Source: Mucidula mucida
Taxonomy: Eukaryota > Basidiomycota > Agaricomycetes > Agaricales > Physalacriaceae
Direction: 5' to 3'
Length of the DNA: 14,466 nucleotides
Assembly (NCBI GenBank): GCA_015501055.1
Contig: JADNYV010000844.1
Coordinates: 1 to 14,466, forward strand
The notes below the pieces were generated by a model. It searched no databases. It had not been told where the DNA came from and worked only from the letters and a program-made list of their open reading frames with translations. The number at the start of each line of letters is the position of its first letter. Within the stretch, counting starts at the first letter, position 1. Made by a program: the position numbers and the translations under genes. Shown here piece after piece: positions 1 to 7,703 of this stretch.

Positions 1-1
1 C

Positions 2-1223
2 CAGGGCGGAGATGAACAAATATGGTGTGTTGCGCGTGTCAGTCAAGGCTTTAGGGTATGTGATTTTCCATTTCTCTCTACGACGTGACTGACGCGAATT
101 CCAGGCTACAGCTCTACCTCTTGCATACAAGCGTGTCCACATCCACAGTCTCTCTCAATTAGAAAAGCTCTATCGCCGACTGTATGACGCTGAAAAGAAA
201 TGGGACAGTATTCGAAGAATTCCATATTCAGCTCCAGGTCGGGTATGTATTTTGTATCTTATTATGACCGAACACGAACTAATACATTCGATCAGTGGGT
301 TTGCACCCTCGACCTCGAAAAAGTTCCATTCGTTGACCATGCGCAAACGTTTCTCATCGATTCGCTGCTCACACCATTATTTCCACTCGTTCCATGTCTG
401 ACGCATCTATCTATGAATCCCCTCTTCGTCATGAGCCGCCGAGCCATCACGTCCCTCGCATGCAGACCGGGCGTTGTAAACATTCGTTCTTGAAGGGATA
501 ACTTACATCCCTGCCCAAACGCAGAGCGAAGAGGAATCCGTGGTTACTCTTCTCCGATGCTGCGAGCATCTAGAGGAACTAGAAATCACTGGCCACAGTC
601 CTGATCCATCCGACTTGGACTGGACTGCGTTCGAGGACGCAGAGACCTACGCGTCGAGAAGGCCTTTGTTCCTGCCGCATTTACGTGTACTGACACTACT
701 GTCTATACACTCGTCGCCCTTGCTGTCCACCCTGCTCATCTCTCATCTACCGTCACTCGAGAAGTTGACGATCACACCATACGATGACCTCCCCGGATCT
801 CCCGTATCACAGTTCATCGAAACGCACGGTGCGGATCTACGGTCTCTACTATTGTTTACGCCAAAGTCTTGGCCTACGAGGCTGCACCCATCGCCAGACT
901 CCATTCTTAACACATCGCCGAACCTACGGCATATGTCGTTGGAACAGCCATTACCGACTCTTGCTATCAAGGGGAATCATCCTCTTCAATTTCTGTCCAT
1001 ACCTCGACCGAACAACGACTCGTGGGCCTTCCTCGCGAGGTTACTACCTCACGTCCCGAATCTTTGTGCTGTTCGAGCAAGGGATGTAAAATGGTTGCGA
1101 AAGGGCATGAACTCTGTGGCGCAAGAAGCTGGAGTGCAGGGGACGATGAGGGAATGGAGGAAGCGGTTAGCAAGGAGAGGCGTTAGGATGTTGGACTCGG
1201 ATTGGAAGGACATAGAGCTTTAA
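2..1223 (+). CDS. F-box/LRR-like protein, 5'-truncated by window edge
   Basis: Four exons can be joined in phase: 2-55, 105-242, 296-475 and 525-1223 (TAA). The introns are 49, 53 and 49 nt, each GT...AG (GTATGT, GTATGT and GTAAAC donors), giving about 356 visible residues. The first residues, RVSQGFRATALPLAYKRVHI, match the segment just after an F-box in many basidiomycete F-box proteins; the F-box itself would lie upstream of the window, so that name is an inference. The rest has leucine-rich repeat character, with motifs such as LVPCLTHLSM, CEHLEELEITG, LPHLRVLTLL, LPSLEKLTI and SPNLRHMSL. Such proteins usually act as substrate adaptors of SCF ubiquitin ligases. The third intron is the least certain, because the same bases read with a frame change give coding-like peptide; a frameshift is the alternative. 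The C-terminus is basic and ends in an ordinary stop. Confidence 0.6.
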
Positions 1224-1317
1224 GCTTTCGCGAGTTGGTTATCTAGCGGGGTGCTTCATATGAACCTGTATTTTTTGTGTAAACTACTGATCTGTTCTTG
1301 CTATACCTCTTATACTA

Positions 1318-1361
1318 CAGTCATGTACCAAACAACGGGACAGCCCCGTCAACGGGACAAA
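1318..1361 (+). repeat. Left terminal inverted repeat of the MITE
   Basis: The outer end is CAGTCATGTACCAA and the inner end ACGGGACAAA. It pairs with 1522-1566 in reverse complement. CAACGGGACA occurs at 1333-1342 and again at about 1350-1359. Confidence 0.85.
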
Positions 1362-1521
1362 GCTGACAAATGGCTGAGAGAACCGGCTTCCGGGTATGTT
1401 GGAATATTTTTTCCTCAATACCACCGCCTCGAAGTGCATGTTATATAACAGTAGATAGTCTTACTTGAAAGATACCATAAATTCCGAGGCTGATTTCATC
1501 CTGTAGCGCGATACAGAGCGG

Positions 1522-1566
1522 TTTGTCCCGTTGACGGGTCCTGTCCCGTTGATTGGTACATGACTG
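1522..1566 (-). repeat. Right terminal inverted repeat of the MITE
   Basis: This is the reverse complement of 1318-1361 with one outer mismatch (CCAAT versus CCAAA) and a one-base length difference in the middle (GGACCC versus GCCCC). It is immediately followed by the TA duplication. Confidence 0.85.
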
Positions 1567-1773
1567 TATATCAATCTGCTCTTCTCTATTCTCTCCTAAC
1601 AGCAGACTGTTGTACTTTCATATTTCTGATACCTGCCATTACCAATGTCTACTCGCGACGCCCATCTTGCGCAGCGCTTCGAGGCAACGCGCACAACGGC
1701 ATACCGGTCATCGGTCAAAACTCGGGGTACGATATACTTAAGTCGAGGACGCGACGTCCGTGGTCATCGCGCC

Positions 1774-2721
1774 ATGTCTAAGACACTCCCCTTCTACTTT
1801 ATCACTGCATTCTCAAACGACGCCTTCGCCGGGAATCCCACCGCTGTTGTCTTCGTTGACGATGACTTGGCCGAAAATACGGAGACACTGATGAAACTGG
1901 GCGCGAACCTCAGCCAGCCTATTTCTCTGATGGTGTATTCTCCTCGAGAGCCATCGACGGATCCAAAGATCGCCAAGCGTAGAGTGCGCTTCATGACGAA
2001 CAGCTTATCCGAGGTCGCGTTATGTGGACATGGAGCGTTGGCTGTGGCGGGCACGATGTTTGCGAAGAAGCTAGTCCCGGAGGAAGTCGAGGTGTTGGAG
2101 TTGGAGACCAAGTCTGCTGGCGTATTGAAGGCGTATCGTAAAGAGGATGGATGGTTTGATATCGAGCTTCCGAGCGCGACTCTTCATGAAGTTTCGTCAG
2201 ATGAAGCTCGAGCGCTGAAGAAAGCACTGAATAACGCGTTTGGACGCGTCTTGGAGATCAATTATATTGGGAGGGGTCGTGATAATTTTGCGCCGTATCT
2301 AGTGGTAGAGCTCGACGCTAAGGAGGACCTTAAGGCCAGTGCAGTTGACGCAAACGCTTTGGTGAGCCTACAGCTTGATTCGGGAAAGTCCGACTGGCTC
2401 ACCTTTATACAGAAAACGACTGGCTATAACATACATGTCATCACTACCGATTCAGTAACGGGCGAAGAAGCGTTCATTTCCCGTGCGTTTGCGCCTGCAG
2501 TGGTTCAAGCTGGAGAAGATCATGTCTCTGGCTCGACGCATTCGCTGCTCATTCCCTATTGGTTCTCGAAGAAGCAAATTCCTCGAGGTGACTTGGTATC
2601 AGTAAAACAAGTGAGTCAAAGGGGAGGACACTTGAAGGTCATTTGGGAAAAGGACTCAGACATTGTTCATCTTCAAGGCCAGACTGCATTATTCGCTGAA
2701 GGGACGATTACTTTACAGTGA
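1774..2721 (+). CDS. PhzF-family (phenazine biosynthesis-like) isomerase/epimerase fold protein
   Basis: A single intronless exon encodes 315 aa ending in TGA, about the usual length for the family (near 300). The N-terminus LPFYFITAFSNDAFAGNPTA is the classic PhzF opening (hydrophobic strand, then F..GNPaaV). Further family motifs are VALCGHGALA (residues 81-90, the CGH motif) and GEDHVSGSTH (247-256, equivalent to G-[DE]-[DE]-P-x-[ST]-G-S). Characterised members are diaminopimelate-epimerase-fold enzymes acting on small acids; the substrate here is unknown. The position of the catalytic Glu (normally in NxSET) is Gln48 in NLSQPI, so isomerase activity by the known mechanism is doubtful. The counterparts of the other PhzF catalytic residues (His86, Asp249, Ser254) are present. 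The start at 1774 was chosen because the PhzF fold begins there; an in-frame ATG at 1645 would add 43 Arg-rich residues without family resemblance. Confidence 0.9.
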   Translation: MSKTLPFYFITAFSNDAFAGNPTAVVFVDDDLAENTETLMKLGANLSQPISLMVYSPREPSTDPKIAKRRVRFMTNSLSEVALCGHGALAVAGTMFAKKLVPEEVEVLELETKSAGVLKAYRKEDGWFDIELPSATLHEVSSDEARALKKALNNAFGRVLEINYIGRGRDNFAPYLVVELDAKEDLKASAVDANALVSLQLDSGKSDWLTFIQKTTGYNIHVITTDSVTGEEAFISRAFAPAVVQAGEDHVSGSTHSLLIPYWFSKKQIPRGDLVSVKQVSQRGGHLKVIWEKDSDIVHLQGQTALFAEGTITLQ

Positions 2722-3396
2722 CAGTTCAGAATGAAAGAAAAGGGGGTGGCAGTGCAGCCGCGTAGTTCTCTCCTCCTTGCAACCGTCATGTCTTCACATT
2801 ATTAGAAAGCTTGTGAACGCGTATACACCCTCCATAATGTCGGATCCACGTATATTCCTCGTTTCAATACGTGGCCGGTACTTTTGCTGTGGCGTTTGTC
2901 ATGACCGATCGTTATCGCGGGCATGGCCTCCCAATGGACCTTGGAGGGACCTGTACAAAGGGAACCAGCAGCAATACCTCTAGGACCCCTCGCGTAGGGT
3001 ATGCTCACTCTTTCGAGTTCAGGCTCATCGTTGACAGGTGCGGAGATTGTGTTTACCTTCAGCTTTTGATCGAGGACTTATCTCCTGCCGCTGCATTTAC
3101 GAACACCCAGTTCGTAATGTGTTATCCGGCGATTGCCATTGTTCATGTGTGGACAATGATATATACTCGCCAGCTAAATTTGGTAACTAGCTCCGGAGAT
3201 CTCTATCTATGTGGACTATAGACAGGTCCAAGCAGACGTCCACTGTGGCCACGAGAAGTGGACCGTGAGCCATTGTTCGACGTCTACTTAAGGTGCTCGC
3301 GTTCTCTTCGCCCACCGCGACTTCCTCTGCTCTTCACTACTACGCCACTTTTTCTCGACATCCTTTCTATTCATCATCATCGCGTCAGACGTCGGC
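2722..3396. other. Intergenic region between PhzF-like and kinase-like genes
   Basis: There is no supported gene. Short open frames here overlap on both strands and show no domain. The last 120 bases before the ATG at 3397 are rich in pyrimidines (CT tracts at about 3300-3380), a common core-promoter feature of filamentous fungi. A TATATA-like stretch is present near 3160. Confidence 0.5.
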
Positions 3397-4081
3397 ATGG
3401 CTAGCACTCTCGAACTAGTTTATGACCGCAATCAGGTCATCCAGCTTTGGTCCTGGACAGCCTCTCCCGGCGGAGATAGCCAACACTACACTATTCGCCT
3501 CCAACAACGACTACGCAACAATGTCTATACCGCGGGTATGGGACTGCTTGGGGAACAACCTACAAGCACTGTTATTGTCAAAATTGCACGCGCAGACCAG
3601 GTGTCAGCGCTCGATTGGGAGGCCGAATTGTATGAGAACGACCTGCGGGGTTTGCAGGGCAGTGTGGTCCCAAAATGCTATGGGTACTTTAAGGGGCGTT
3701 CGGACGGGCAAGCTCTCGGGTGCTTGGTGCTAGAATTTTGCAATCAGCCATTCCGGAGTGCAGATTTTAGGTGATTCGTCAAATTACTTGGCTTTGGGAT
3801 CTATATTTAACGCGTTCAACAGTCAGCAGATTATGCTTGCCACCGCCAATTTGCACCAAGTCGGGATTTACCACGGGAACATTCTATCAGGAGCCCATTT
3901 CGTGCTTTCCAGTAATGGCATTCGCATCACTGATTTCTCCCAGGCGCAGAGACATCACTGTCGCTCGTCTTGTGAGGAGTTATTAGTTGTGCAGGAGAGG
4001 TATGGGCGCGTTGACGAGACTCAGATCTACCCTCGCCGCATGCGGAAGAGTAGCATGTATTCTGTTCGAAGTCACTTCTGA
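3397..4081 (+). pseudogene. Protein-kinase-like gene with degenerate catalytic motifs and one frame break
   Basis: Two reading frames together make one kinase-like protein. Frame A (3397-3774, up to 125 codons) carries TVIVKIARAD (like the VAIK Lys strand), an EAELYENDLRGLQG helix, VVPKCYGYF and GCLVLEFC (hinge). Frame B (about 3758-4081) carries QQIMLATANLHQVGIYHGNI, FVLSSNGIRITDFSQA and CEELLVVQERYG, ending in TGA. These are the N-lobe and the catalytic/DFG region in correct order, so one +1 shift between about 3735 and 3764 separates parts of one gene. No ordinary intron fixes it; the only phase-correct GT-AG option (3727-3763) is 37 nt and would remove the hinge residues. The catalytic loop is HGN rather than HRD/HGD, and DFG is DFS, so even an intact product would be a likely pseudokinase. 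Small kinase-like genes of this type are common in Agaricomycetes. The upstream CT-rich leader supports the start. Confidence 0.6.
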
Positions 4082-4387
4082 TATACACGTACTACGAAGC
4101 GTAGGGCGGACAAATCTCTTATTACACTGCACTGTACCATAGTCTCATTGTACCGTTATATTTGCATCTCATACCTGTATTTTTATCATGTCTAGTATCT
4201 CTGCAACGCACTCTCATTGTTATCTGCTCAGCATAGCGTGGTCTAACGCGAAGTTCGCGCTTGGTGGTCAGCTTCAATCTTATAGCGAGCTTCGGCACAG
4301 GCGTTTCGTAGACGCGATCGATCGAGGCTGTGTCGCGACACAAACGGTGCCTGGCTTTGCATTACAGCTTTAACTCTTACCACCATC
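4082..4387. other. Intergenic region, kinase-like gene to trefoil gene
   Basis: This is about 306 bases without a supportable gene. It must hold the end of the kinase-like transcript and the promoter of the next gene. The CACCATC context just before the ATG at 4388 is a good fungal initiation context. Confidence 0.5.
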
Positions 4388-5332
4388 ATGACTGGCACCC
4401 ACACAAACGGATTTCCTGAAGGCTACTTTATCATACGCTCAGTAGCCTCAAATCGACTGCTGGACGTTGCGCTGGATTCTATCGAAGATGGCAGCGAAGT
4501 AATACTCTTCCCTGAATCTGAGACATCTCTCGTCGAAAGTAAGCTCATTTTGTGCGTGTGGTTCACAGTGGCTTACCATATCCTTCAAGGTCGAAGAAAC
4601 CCTAATTCAAACAATCAGGTCCATCTCACAAGAGAGAGACTAGATCCGAAGCTCATACTTTGCTTTAGGTTTTCTTTATTGATACCTCTGGTGCGCTATG
4701 CTCTCGCTCGTCTGGTCATGCTCTCGATATCGAAGGTAAATCGAGTGTCCACTCATCCTGTTGTTTCTTTTGACATATCCTTGTTCTTAGACGATCGTCT
4801 CGTACTGCGCCACCGACGTCCTGTGTCCCTTCCCTTCCCGAACTCTTATTCTCACCCTCTGCCCAAGTTTTCATATAACAAAGAAACAGCTGAACTCCAC
4901 GTCGAGTTTTCCTGTGATCCCACCTACCCTCCGCGCGCCTCCGTTCGCAGTTCGGGATCTTGGAAAGCCAAAGCTTACCTCTTAGCATCTATACCTGTAC
5001 GCAGGCCCAGAACAATCCTTGATGATGCTACGCAGTTAATATCATCCACTTTGGCGGCGCCTTTCTCTTTCTTTTCTGGAACTACCTCTCCCAACTCGAC
5101 GCCTGAAGATGTCTCCCAGAATGGTGTGGATTTAAAGGAAGAGGAAGTGTTGGAGGAAGATCGCGGGGAGGAGGCAGAGGTTGACGATTCTCCGGAGATG
5201 TCTCGGCCTGTGCGGATGCTCACTATTGCCAATTCTGCAATGGACGACCATCACCTCGTAGAGAATGCGAGGAACAGGCGAAGATGGCAGATTGTACCTC
5301 TCCGAACTGTCAGTGCTCGCACTGCTGCTTAA
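4388..5332 (+). CDS. Ricin-B-lectin-type beta-trefoil domain protein with acidic tail
   Basis: Four exons join in phase: 4388-4538, 4590-4618, 4669-4735 and 4791-5332 (TAA), encoding 262 aa. The introns are 51, 50 and 55 nt with GTAAGC, GTCCAT and GTAAAT donors. Splicing is required to read the trefoil core: GYFIIRSVASNRLLDVALDS at the N-terminus, then NNQVFFIDTSGALCSRSSGH (around residue 60, the Q-x-F/W repeat signature) and ALDIEDDRLVLRHRRPV. The family binds carbohydrate or protein partners. There is no signal peptide, so the product is probably cytosolic. The C-terminal half contains a Ser/Pro/Thr-rich linker and an acidic Glu/Asp block near residues 197-218, then a basic end. The domain is carbohydrate-binding type only; no toxin catalytic domain is present. 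The second exon is just 29 nt. Confidence 0.75.
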   Translation: MTGTHTNGFPEGYFIIRSVASNRLLDVALDSIEDGSEVILFPESETSLVESKLILCVWFTVAYHILQGRRNPNSNNQVHLTRERLDPKLILCFRFSLLIPLVRYALARLVMLSISKVNRVSTHPVVSFDISLFLDDRLVLRHRRPVSLPFPNSYSHPLPKFSYNKETAELHVEFSCDPTYPPRASVRSSGSWKAKAYLLASIPVRRPRTILDDATQLISSTLAAPFSFFSGTTSPNSTPEDVSQNGVDLKEEEVLEEDRGEEAEVDDSPEMSRPVRMLTIANSAMDDHHLVENARNRRRWQIVPLRTVSARTAA

Positions 5333-5739
5333 AGATTATCGTCTACGACCTTAGTACCACGATCATTAATGTAACACCATCCACGTACCGATGTCATGTA
5401 TATTTTGCGTCTCATCAAAAACACGGTGCGGGGATACTTAACTCGATAATATTGACGGTTCGGCCTCTTCTGTTGTATCATAGTCGTCGCATGTACATCG
5501 CCATTCTGCGGGCCGACCATAAACCAATGTGGCGCATCGATTCAGGGGTCGCTCCTTCGCGCAATGTTTTTTCCCTCGCAAGCCTCGTCCTCGCTTCAGG
5601 TAAGAGTTTCGGACAATCTCAAGTTCACTTTATGAGAAACCAATTCACGTTCAAAGTGTTCAGCTTAGTCGGACGAAGGACCATAATATTGTTATAATCA
5701 AAAGAGGGTTCGTATCCAGGACGGTTACTATTCCCGACT
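5333..5739. other. Convergent intergenic region
   Basis: About 400 bases lie between the stop of the + strand trefoil gene and the stop of the minus strand terpene synthase. It should hold both 3' UTRs and polyadenylation signals. An open frame crosses it (5284-5697) but begins inside the trefoil exon and shows no recognisable domain. Nothing else seen. Confidence 0.5.
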
Positions 5740-6885
5740 TCAATCTTTCACCTCAGTCAACTCATTCAACCTGTACCGTGGGAGACTCCGGTGAAAGGCA
5801 ACATACTGTTCGACGAACGCATTGTACGCTCTCAAGGCGGCACCGTCTGACGCCAGCACTAATCTCACGTTCTTGTCGGTCTCGATGACTTCATTAGCGA
5901 GGTCACGGAGAACAACGTTCTTGTTCACGCCCAAAGAGCGTGCGGTGAAGGAGATCAAAGTATTCTCGTCGCCTGCTAACTCTTCTTTATAGAAAGAGAG
6001 GACGTCGCTGTTGGAGGTATGAGCACCGCCTGGGGGCTTACACACATATGGAGACATACTTTACATGGGTGATGATGTTTATCATTTCTGGCAAAGCTTG
6101 GATGTATGACTCCACGGAAACGTCTGGTGGAAATATGAAGATTGAACATGCGTCCGCTGCGGCAAAGGATCCTCGGGCAAATTTTGGGAATTGTTTAGCA
6201 GTGGGTGCCAACTGTGTGGTGACTTTACTCTAACAATGGTGCCGAGGTGCATCAACATCTACTAACCTTGATAGTTTTCATGCGATGTTCTAAGACCAAA
6301 CCAGTAACAAAGTTGAGTGCGCCCGTTATGATTATGTTCGCCGCCATATAGTCGAAGTAGGCATGCGTATCGCGCAGGAAGCTCGAGAAGAAATCGAGTA
6401 CCACGTTTCCGTGCGATTCTGCTCTGCAAAATTGGACGTGGAAAGTGGCAAGACCGGTCACATCGCTCGCAAAGGTGTCGTCGATATATAAGAGGAACGC
6501 AGCGTACAGGGCGACGTAAACCCGCAGAGAAGGACTCTCTAGATGAGCGTACGAGATGCTGGCATAACTGATTCCGTTATGCACCCAAGTTGTGAAAAAT
6601 GAGGCGAGTGAAGGATCCTCAAGGGGATAGCCTCGTAACTTGGCGTCTTGACAGCAAAGATCGTGGAGAGCGGGATCATGCCCCCCCGGAAGGTCGGACG
6701 TGCAATCGAAGTGTGCAATGAGTTCAAGGCAGATGTCTCTGATCTCCTTCACTTCGTCGTCGCTGAAGACCGACTACATGCCCCATTACAGTCAAGTATG
6801 TCGCAAAACCAAAGCCACTCACAACTGCAAGTCCTGACGAAGCGGGTACCACACGGGCGGTTGTTGGATCTACTTGGGGTATCAT
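5740..6885 (-). CDS. TRI5-like (trichodiene synthase family) sesquiterpene synthase
   Basis: Four exons on the minus strand join in phase: 6885-6823, 6773-6267, 6211-6060 and 6007-5740 (TGA), encoding 329 aa. The introns are 49, 55 and 52 nt (GTGAGT, GTTAGT and GTATGT donors). The family signature is strong: LCCQDAKLRGYPLED, ISYAHLESPSLRVYVALYAA, then the Asp-rich motif IDDTFASD (Asp119-Asp120), LEHRMKTIK, VESYIQALPEMINIITHV, the NSE-type motif NDVLSFYKEE (Asn241, Ser245, Glu249), and RYRLNEL (Arg318-Tyr319) near the C-terminus. Such enzymes ionise farnesyl diphosphate with Mg2+ and cyclise it in the cytosol; the product cannot be predicted. The Asp-rich motif reads DDTFA rather than strict DDxxD. 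The start was chosen because an in-frame TAA lies just upstream of the ATG at 6885 and the length fits basidiomycete members. It is divergent from SIN3; no other terpene-pathway gene is visible. Confidence 0.88.
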
Positions 6886-7632
6886 CGTCGAGCATTAGTA
6901 GAGAAACGCCTATGTGAATACTTGATTCCACTGCTTTATACATAGTAGTTGGCCAACCGGAGACGAAACCCCCGGCTTGATAAGCCAGGACGTCGACAGA
7001 ATAGAAAGGCTCTCCAAAAGTGTTCCCACTACAATCAGAAGCACAGAGATAGCTGGTCCGTAAGCTGACATTCTTGCGTTCCATTAGCCGGGGGGCGGAA
7101 GAACGAGTCGAGGCTGGGAGAAAGTAGGAAGAATCAATCATCGTGGATGCAGGAGACAATTCGAGCTTCTTTGAACTCCGAGGTGGAGAAAGTGTGATTT
7201 CAGGATGGGGTGGGCCCATTACCTCTTGAATGCTCAACCGTTCAAGCTATCTCAGTGCTCAAAGACACCACACCGCTTACCACGTACAGAAGTACAGATT
7301 TTTGGCTAGCATTACTGCTAATTACTGTAGCCAATCAGATCTCTGAGCCGAGTACGGCTGAAGCAGACGTACCTGTTAGATAGATACGAGAGTGTCGACG
7401 AGAGGGAACGTGTATTTTCGTGAGGTCGCCGCGTGGATTCGGAATTCAGGCTTGGATAGGACGATGTTGAGCATCCACGATTGTCCACAAGGAAGCCAGT
7501 ACATAGAATAAAGGATACGTACGTCCTCGAAGCCCTTTGAGGAGTAGAAATGTCATTCATTAACAGTCAAGAGAAGACGAGCAGACGATGGTCACTGCTC
7601 AATTTGGGATAGCATCCGTGCACAGCCACAAA

Positions 7633-7651
7633 CTTATCTTCGGGAGATAAG
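7633..7651. promoter_or_regulatory. Palindromic pair of GATA-factor sites upstream of SIN3
   Basis: CTTATCT (7633-7639) and AGATAAG (7645-7651) are exact reverse complements separated by 5 bases. Each contains the HGATAR core bound by fungal GATA regulators (the nitrogen, light and iron regulators of this class). They sit 53-71 bases ahead of the SIN3 ATG. If transcribed, they could also form a 7-bp hairpin. Binding is inferred from the motif only. Confidence 0.45.
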
Positions 7652-7680
7652 ATGACAATGGCCATGATGTGATGGCCTAG
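7652..7680 (+). promoter_or_regulatory. Two minimal upstream ORFs before SIN3
   Basis: ATG ACA ATG GCC ATG ATG TGA (7652-7672) contains four in-frame ATGs, and its stop overlaps the next start in TGATG (7670-7674), opening ATG GCC TAG (7672-7680). The SIN3 ATG follows at 7704, 23 bases after the last stop. If the mRNA 5' end lies upstream, these would lower or regulate SIN3 initiation. The transcript start is unknown; a downstream start or a 5' UTR intron would remove them. Confidence 0.4.
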
Positions 7681-7703
7681 TGGCTCTTCAACTGACGCCC
7701 ATC

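Larger units (their letters stand above)
1318..1566. mobile_element. Non-autonomous MITE, pogo/Fot1-like (Tc1-mariner superfamily)
   Basis: A 249-bp segment begins CAGTCATGTACCAA and ends with its reverse complement TTGGTACATGACTG. Terminal inverted repeats of 44 and 45 bp (1318-1361 and 1522-1566) differ only by one substitution near the outer end and a small indel/substitution in the middle. The element is flanked by TA on both sides (1316-1317 and 1567-1568), the target duplication of Tc1/mariner/pogo elements. Inside each repeat the decamer CAACGGGACA occurs twice or nearly so, as expected of subterminal transposase-binding motifs. The interior has no credible ORF, so transposition would need a transposase encoded elsewhere. 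It lies 95 bp after the F-box-like gene and 207 bp before the PhzF-like start. The superfamily is inferred from the termini and TA duplication only. Confidence 0.85.
6886..7703. promoter_or_regulatory. Divergent intergenic region, terpene synthase / SIN3
   Basis: An 818-bp region is shared by two divergent genes and must contain both promoters. A minus-strand open frame runs through 7237-6749 and overlaps the terpene synthase start in another frame; it has no recognisable domain and may be a leader or chance. Between about 7240 and 7620 nothing specific was recognised. The SIN3-proximal end holds the GATA palindrome and upstream ORFs listed separately. Confidence 0.55.

Noticed and set aside
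476..524. A frameshift in the F-box-like gene, since these bases read in changing frames look coding (LEGITYIPAQ)
   Set aside because: A 49-nt GT-AG intron in exact phase removes the whole stretch and the stop at 491, matching the size of the other introns. The frameshift stays as an alternative.
3727..3763. A GT-AG intron to repair the kinase-like gene
   Set aside because: It is only 37 nt, shorter than every other intron here, and would delete the hinge residues VLEFC.
4388..5332. A ricin-like toxin
   Set aside because: Only the lectin-type trefoil motif is visible; there is no ribosome-inactivating catalytic domain and no signal peptide.
5284..5697. A 137-codon + strand open frame
   Set aside because: It starts inside the trefoil gene's last exon, has no domain and mixed composition, and lies in a convergent 3' region.
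1774..6885. A secondary-metabolite gene cluster linking the PhzF-like gene and the terpene synthase
   Set aside because: They are separated by two unrelated genes, and no P450, transporter or transcription factor is present in the window; adjacency alone is not enough.
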